Shown here: piece after piece, positions 60,993 through 64,000 of the stretch | How positions within the stretch are numbered: position 1 is the stretch's first letter | Layout: every line of letters begins with the position of its first letter | From: Ensifer adhaerens | GTDB taxonomy: Bacteria > Pseudomonadota > Alphaproteobacteria > Rhizobiales > Rhizobiaceae | Length of the DNA: 64,000 nucleotides | Reading direction: 5' to 3' | Assembly: GCF_001270265.1 (NCBI RefSeq) | Contig: NZ_LGAP01000002.1 | Coordinates: forward strand, 742,001-806,000 | Notes under the pieces: generated by a model | Seen by the model: only the letters and a program-made list of their open reading frames with translations | What the model was told of the DNA's origin: nothing | The model's database searches: none | Program-made: the position numbers and the translations under genes

Positions 60993-61027
60993 CCCCTCTC
61001 CTCGAGTTTAACCCGAGGAGAGGGGCA
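60993..61027. repeat. Perfect hairpin inside the catabolic gene run
   Basis: GCCCCTCTCCTCG and CGAGGAGAGGGGC form a perfect 13-bp stem with a 9-nt loop. It is the left-end hairpin of the GCCCCTC element family (copies at 49760 and 51495) without the rest. It separates the TfoX_N gene from the urocanase-like gene and could cause partial termination or mRNA processing. Confidence 0.75.
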
Positions 61028-61064
61028 GTTAGCTACCGCCGATACAAGCACAAGGAACGAGACA

Positions 61065-62723
61065 ATGCCCAAGGCCAACCCCCGTCATCCTGACTTCCCC
61101 ATCCCCGGCGGACCGGAGCTGCGCGCCAAGGGCTGGCGGCAGGAAGCCTTGCTGCGGCTGTTGGAAAACGTGCTTTCCGTCGGCGAGGACCCGGACAATC
61201 TCATCGTCTATGCGGCGCTTGGCAAGGCGGCGCGCAACTGGCCGGCGCACCGCGCCATCGTCAAGGCGCTGATCGAGATGGACGAGGACCAGACGCTGAT
61301 CATCCAGTCGGGCAAGCCGGTCGGGCTCTTGAAGACCCATGCCAAGGCGCCGCTGGTGATCATGGCCAATTGCAACATCGTCGGCCAATGGGCGAAGGCC
61401 GAAGTCTTCTACGAGCTGCAGCGCAAGGGGCTGATCTGCTGGGGCGGGCTGACGGCCGGCGCCTGGCAATATATCGGCAGCCAGGGGGTGATCCAGGGCA
61501 CTTACGAGATCTTCATGCGCATTGCCGAGCGGCGGTTCGGCGGCGACCTCTCCGGCCGCTTCGTGCTGACCGCCGGGCTCGGCGGCATGGGCGGCGCGCA
61601 GCCGCTCGCCGGCCGGATGGCGGGGGCCGCGATCCTCTGCATTGACATCGATCCCGAACGGGCGAAGACGCGCAAGCAGGTCGGCTATCTCCAGGAGATC
61701 GCGCCCGATCTCGACGCGGCGCTTGCGATGATCGATGCGGCGGTCAAAGACAAGCGCGCGCTTTCCGTCGGTCTCGTCGGCAATGCGGCCGAGATCTATC
61801 CTGAGATCGCCCGGCGCGGCATCGTGCCCGATGTGGTGACCGACCAGACCTCGGCGCACGACCTCGTCTACGGCTATGTGCCGAAAGGCATGAGTATCGA
61901 CCAAGTAAAATCGCTGCGCGACGACGGCCAGGGACAGTTGATGGCGGCAAGCCGCGCGTCGATCGTCGAACATGTGACGGCAATGCTCGACTTCCAGAGA
62001 CAAGGCGCGGAAGTCTTCGACAACGGCAACCTCATTCGCACCCAGGCGCGTGAGGGCGGCGTGGCCAACGCCTTCGACATTCCGATCTTCACCGAGGCCT
62101 ATCTGCGCCCGCTCTTTGCCCGGGCCATCGGCCCCTTCCGCTGGATGGCGCTTTCCGGCGAGGAGAGCGATATCGCCCGTATCGACGATCTGCTGCTCGA
62201 CATGTTCCCGGACAACCGGATCGTCACCAACTGGATCAGGCTTGCGCGTGAGCACATCCCGTTCGAGGGCCTGCCGGCGCGCATTGCCTGGCTGGGGCAC
62301 GGTGAGCGGACGGCGCTCGCTCGGCGCGTCAACCAGCTGGTCGCTTCAGGCGAGCTCAGGGGACCGGTCGCCTTTTCGCGCGACCATCTCGATGCCGGCG
62401 CCATGGCGCATCCCAACATCATGACCGAGCGGATGAAGGACGGATCCGACGCCATCGCCGACTGGCCGCTGCTCGATGCCATGCTGCTCTGCTCGTCGAT
62501 GGCCGACCTCGTCGTCGTGCATTCGGGCGGCGGCGGCTATGCCGGCTACATGACGAGCTGCGGCGTCACCGTGGTTGCCGACGGCACGCCTGATGCCGAC
62601 GAACGGCTCGACCATGCGCTCACCAACGACACGTCCCTCGGCGTCATCCGTTATGCCGATGCCGGCTACGACGAGAGCTTCGAGGAGATCGCCGCCAAGG
62701 GCATTGGGCATGTGAAGGTGTGA
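61065..62723 (+). CDS. Urocanase-family hydratase, candidate (S-methyl-)thiourocanate hydratase
   Basis: A 552-residue protein, close to the usual urocanase length. It keeps the NAD-binding core TAGLGGMGGAQPLA (about 169-182), VVTDQTSAHDLVYGY, QSGKPVGLLKTHAKAPLV and PFRWMALSGE. Near the active site it differs: the PARICW segment that holds the conserved cysteine of Pseudomonas urocanase is PARIAW here (Ala408), and HHGGGVGMGFSQH is HSGGGGYAGYMTS. The changes imply a substrate related to but different from urocanate. In this cluster, thiourocanate or its S-methyl form fits best. ATG 61065 follows AAGGAACG. Confidence 0.88.
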   Translation: MPKANPRHPDFPIPGGPELRAKGWRQEALLRLLENVLSVGEDPDNLIVYAALGKAARNWPAHRAIVKALIEMDEDQTLIIQSGKPVGLLKTHAKAPLVIMANCNIVGQWAKAEVFYELQRKGLICWGGLTAGAWQYIGSQGVIQGTYEIFMRIAERRFGGDLSGRFVLTAGLGGMGGAQPLAGRMAGAAILCIDIDPERAKTRKQVGYLQEIAPDLDAALAMIDAAVKDKRALSVGLVGNAAEIYPEIARRGIVPDVVTDQTSAHDLVYGYVPKGMSIDQVKSLRDDGQGQLMAASRASIVEHVTAMLDFQRQGAEVFDNGNLIRTQAREGGVANAFDIPIFTEAYLRPLFARAIGPFRWMALSGEESDIARIDDLLLDMFPDNRIVTNWIRLAREHIPFEGLPARIAWLGHGERTALARRVNQLVASGELRGPVAFSRDHLDAGAMAHPNIMTERMKDGSDAIADWPLLDAMLLCSSMADLVVVHSGGGGYAGYMTSCGVTVVADGTPDADERLDHALTNDTSLGVIRYADAGYDESFEEIAAKGIGHVKV

Positions 62724-62763
62724 GAGGCTTGGCGTGAGAGCGTAAGGTCTTTGCGCACGCCGA

Positions 62764-62905
62764 CCTCATCCCTGTGCTTGTCACAGGGATCCAGAGGCGC
62801 CGCGTCGGCGGCGCCAGGGACTCGCTCTCTTGCCCGGCTCGGTCAGAGTTATTCACGGCGCGGACGCGCCGTGGCTGGATTTCTGTGACAAGCACAGAAA
62901 TGAGG
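62764..62905. repeat. RIME-like intergenic element (two large palindromes)
   Basis: Begins CCTCATCCCTGTGCTTGTCA and ends TGTGACAAGCACAGAAATGA. Palindrome 1 has CCCTGTG..CACAGGG and GGCGCCGC/GCGGCGCC; palindrome 2 has CGGCGCGG..CGCGCCG and TTCTGTG/CACAGAA. It matches the copy at 48346-48494 in layout. It lies between the convergent urocanase-like and SDR genes. Confidence 0.8.
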
Positions 62906-62973
62906 GGAGTGAGCCGTTGCCGTACCTCCAGTCGTGGGGAGGCAGGGTCCACTGCGACCTAAATGTCTGACGG

Positions 62974-63735
62974 TCACACCACCGTCTCGCCGCCATCGAC
63001 CACCAGGATCTGGCCGGTCATGTAGGACGAGCGATCCGAGACGAGGAACAGGATCGACTCGGCGATTTCGTCGACGCTTGCCCAGCGGCCGAGCGGCACC
63101 TTTTCGCGGATATAGGCCTCGATCGCGCCGCGGCCGCCCATCTGGGCGATGAAGGGCTCGTTGAAGGGCGTATCGACCCAGCCGGGGCACAGCGCGTTGA
63201 CGCGGATGCCATGCTGGGCGTAGTCGCCGGCCATCTGCTTGGTCATGGCAATGACCGCATGTTTCGTCGTCGTATAGGCGATCATCTCGCGGTCGTAGAG
63301 CACGCCGGAAGATGAGGAGGTATTGACGATGACGCCGCGGCGGGCTGCCCTCATCGACGGCATGACCAGGCGGGCGGCCATGAAATGGGCGCGCACGTTG
63401 AGGTTCCACGAACGGTCGAAGCCGGAGACTTCGACCCCTTCGAGATCGCCGGCAACTTGTGCGCCGGCGTGGTTGTGCAGGATATCGATGCGGCCGTGGC
63501 GATAGAGGATATCGGCGATGCCGTCTGCAAGCGCTGCGTCGTCGGTGACGTCGAAGGCGACGGCTTCGGCCTTGCCGCCCGTGGCGCGAATGGTGTCGAC
63601 GGTCAGGCTGCCCGCTTCGGGGCTGCGGTCGACGATGACGACATGGGCGCCCTCGCGCGCCATGATGGCTGCGCCCGCCTGACCGATCCCGGAGCCCGCT
63701 CCGGTCACGATCGCGACCCGGTCTTTCAGGATCAT
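62974..63735 (-). CDS. Short-chain dehydrogenase/reductase (SDR), classical type
   Basis: A 253-residue SDR. The cofactor motif is IVTGAGSGIGQAG (TGxxxGIG), followed by VIVDRS with an acidic residue that favours NAD over NADP. The usual NNAG is NHAG here (ILHNHAGAQV), the serine lies in VIVNTSSSSG and the catalytic pair in AYTTTKHAV (YxxxK). The terminal VDGGETVV matches the family. It starts 4 bp after the stop of the PotC-like permease gene, so both are in one operon that extends beyond the window. Substrate unknown. Confidence 0.9.
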   Translation of the reverse strand: MILKDRVAIVTGAGSGIGQAGAAIMAREGAHVVIVDRSPEAGSLTVDTIRATGGKAEAVAFDVTDDAALADGIADILYRHGRIDILHNHAGAQVAGDLEGVEVSGFDRSWNLNVRAHFMAARLVMPSMRAARRGVIVNTSSSSGVLYDREMIAYTTTKHAVIAMTKQMAGDYAQHGIRVNALCPGWVDTPFNEPFIAQMGGRGAIEAYIREKVPLGRWASVDEIAESILFLVSDRSSYMTGQILVVDGGETVV

Positions 63736-63739
63736 CTGT

Positions 63740-64000
63740 TCACTCCCCGGATTTTGTTTTCTTTTCCCGCATCAGGATGCGGGCAGTCAGGATCAGAAGC
63801 AGCGAGGCGACGAGCACCAGCGTCGCGATCGCGTTGATCTCCGGCGTCACGCCGCGGCGGATCGAGGCGAAGACGTAGATCGGCAACGTCGTCTTCGAGC
63901 CGGCGACGAAGAAGGCGATGATGAAATCGTCGAAGGAGAAGGTGAAGGCCAGCAGGAAGCCCGCAAGGATAGACGGCAGGATCTGCGGCAGGACGATCAG
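63740..64000 (-). CDS. ABC transporter permease, PotC type (3' end only)
   Basis: The last 86 codons are present. The reading has the EAA-loop-adjacent LPQILPSILAGFLLAF, then TFSFDDFIIAFFVAGSKTTL and PIYVFASIRRGVTPEINAIA, the characteristic C-terminal part of PotC-like permeases for polyamines, opines and related compounds, ending in a basic REKKTKSGE tail. The rest of the importer lies beyond the window. It is convergent with the thiourocanate-type cluster, so a role in importing that pathway's substrate is possible but unproven. Confidence 0.88.
   Translation of the reverse strand: MIVLPQILPSILAGFLLAFTFSFDDFIIAFFVAGSKTTLPIYVFASIRRGVTPEINAIATLVLVASLLLILTARILMREKKTKSGE

Noticed and set aside
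61065-62723. Annotation as standard urocanate hydratase (hutU)
   Set aside because: Key active-site segments differ from urocanase and the neighbours encode hydantoin, not imidazolone-propionate, processing.

Overview
The window looks like part of a chromosome or large replicon of a Rhizobiales alphaproteobacterium (Rhizobium, Sinorhizobium/Ensifer or a close relative). The evidence is the high-GC coding sequence, the dense packing of ABC uptake systems with LysR, Lrp, TetR and AraC-type regulators, and several rhizobial intergenic palindromic repeats, including RIME-like elements with two large palindromes. I see no rRNA, tRNA, CRISPR array, prophage, transposase gene or replication origin.

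Layout. 0-9 kb: the 5' end of a methionine gamma-lyase-like gene divergent from an Lrp regulator, an MscS channel, a LysE exporter, a membrane alpha/beta hydrolase, and a small amidase/ABC-importer cluster that lacks its ATPase. 9-17.6 kb: a LysR regulator divergent from two tandem 815-residue FAD/GcvT demethylases and a Rieske oxygenase (quaternary or N-methylated amine demethylation), then an Lrp regulator divergent from a cysteine hydrolase. 17.7-26 kb: a small membrane protein, FhuF, and an operon in the order of E. coli ydcSTUV-patD (importer plus gamma-aminobutyraldehyde dehydrogenase). 26-40 kb: stress and housekeeping accessory genes (esterase, exported MsrA, MFS pump, HPP/TetR operon, CocE hydrolase), an orphan family-5 binding protein divergent from an HTH regulator, an exported PAAR-like protein, a LuxR/TPR protein and a 274-bp foldback element.

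40-53.7 kb: a complete peptide-type ABC importer followed by CaiD, an ADP-forming CoA ligase, an acyl-CoA dehydrogenase, L-carnitine dehydrogenase/thioesterase and a BKACE-family cleavage enzyme, with a divergent GlxA/CdhR-type regulator. Together these fit catabolism of gamma-butyrobetaine and carnitine to glycine betaine. The demethylases at 9.9-16.3 kb could then process betaine or its products.

53.8-62.7 kb: the most interesting region. An unusual LysR protein with two N-terminal HTH domains diverges from a run of genes encoding a HAL-family lyase without the MIO-forming Ala-Ser-Gly triad, a hydantoinase-like amidohydrolase, an N-carbamoyl-amino-acid hydrolase, a DUF917 protein, a TfoX-N protein and a diverged urocanase. 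Read together, they match the steps expected for breaking down ergothioneine or S-methyl-ergothioneine: loss of trimethylamine, hydration, desulfuration, hydantoin opening and decarbamoylation to glutamate. The window ends with an SDR dehydrogenase and the 3' end of a PotC-like permease.

The unifying theme is scavenging of betaines, polyamines and other methylated nitrogen compounds, each module with its own importer and/or divergent regulator.
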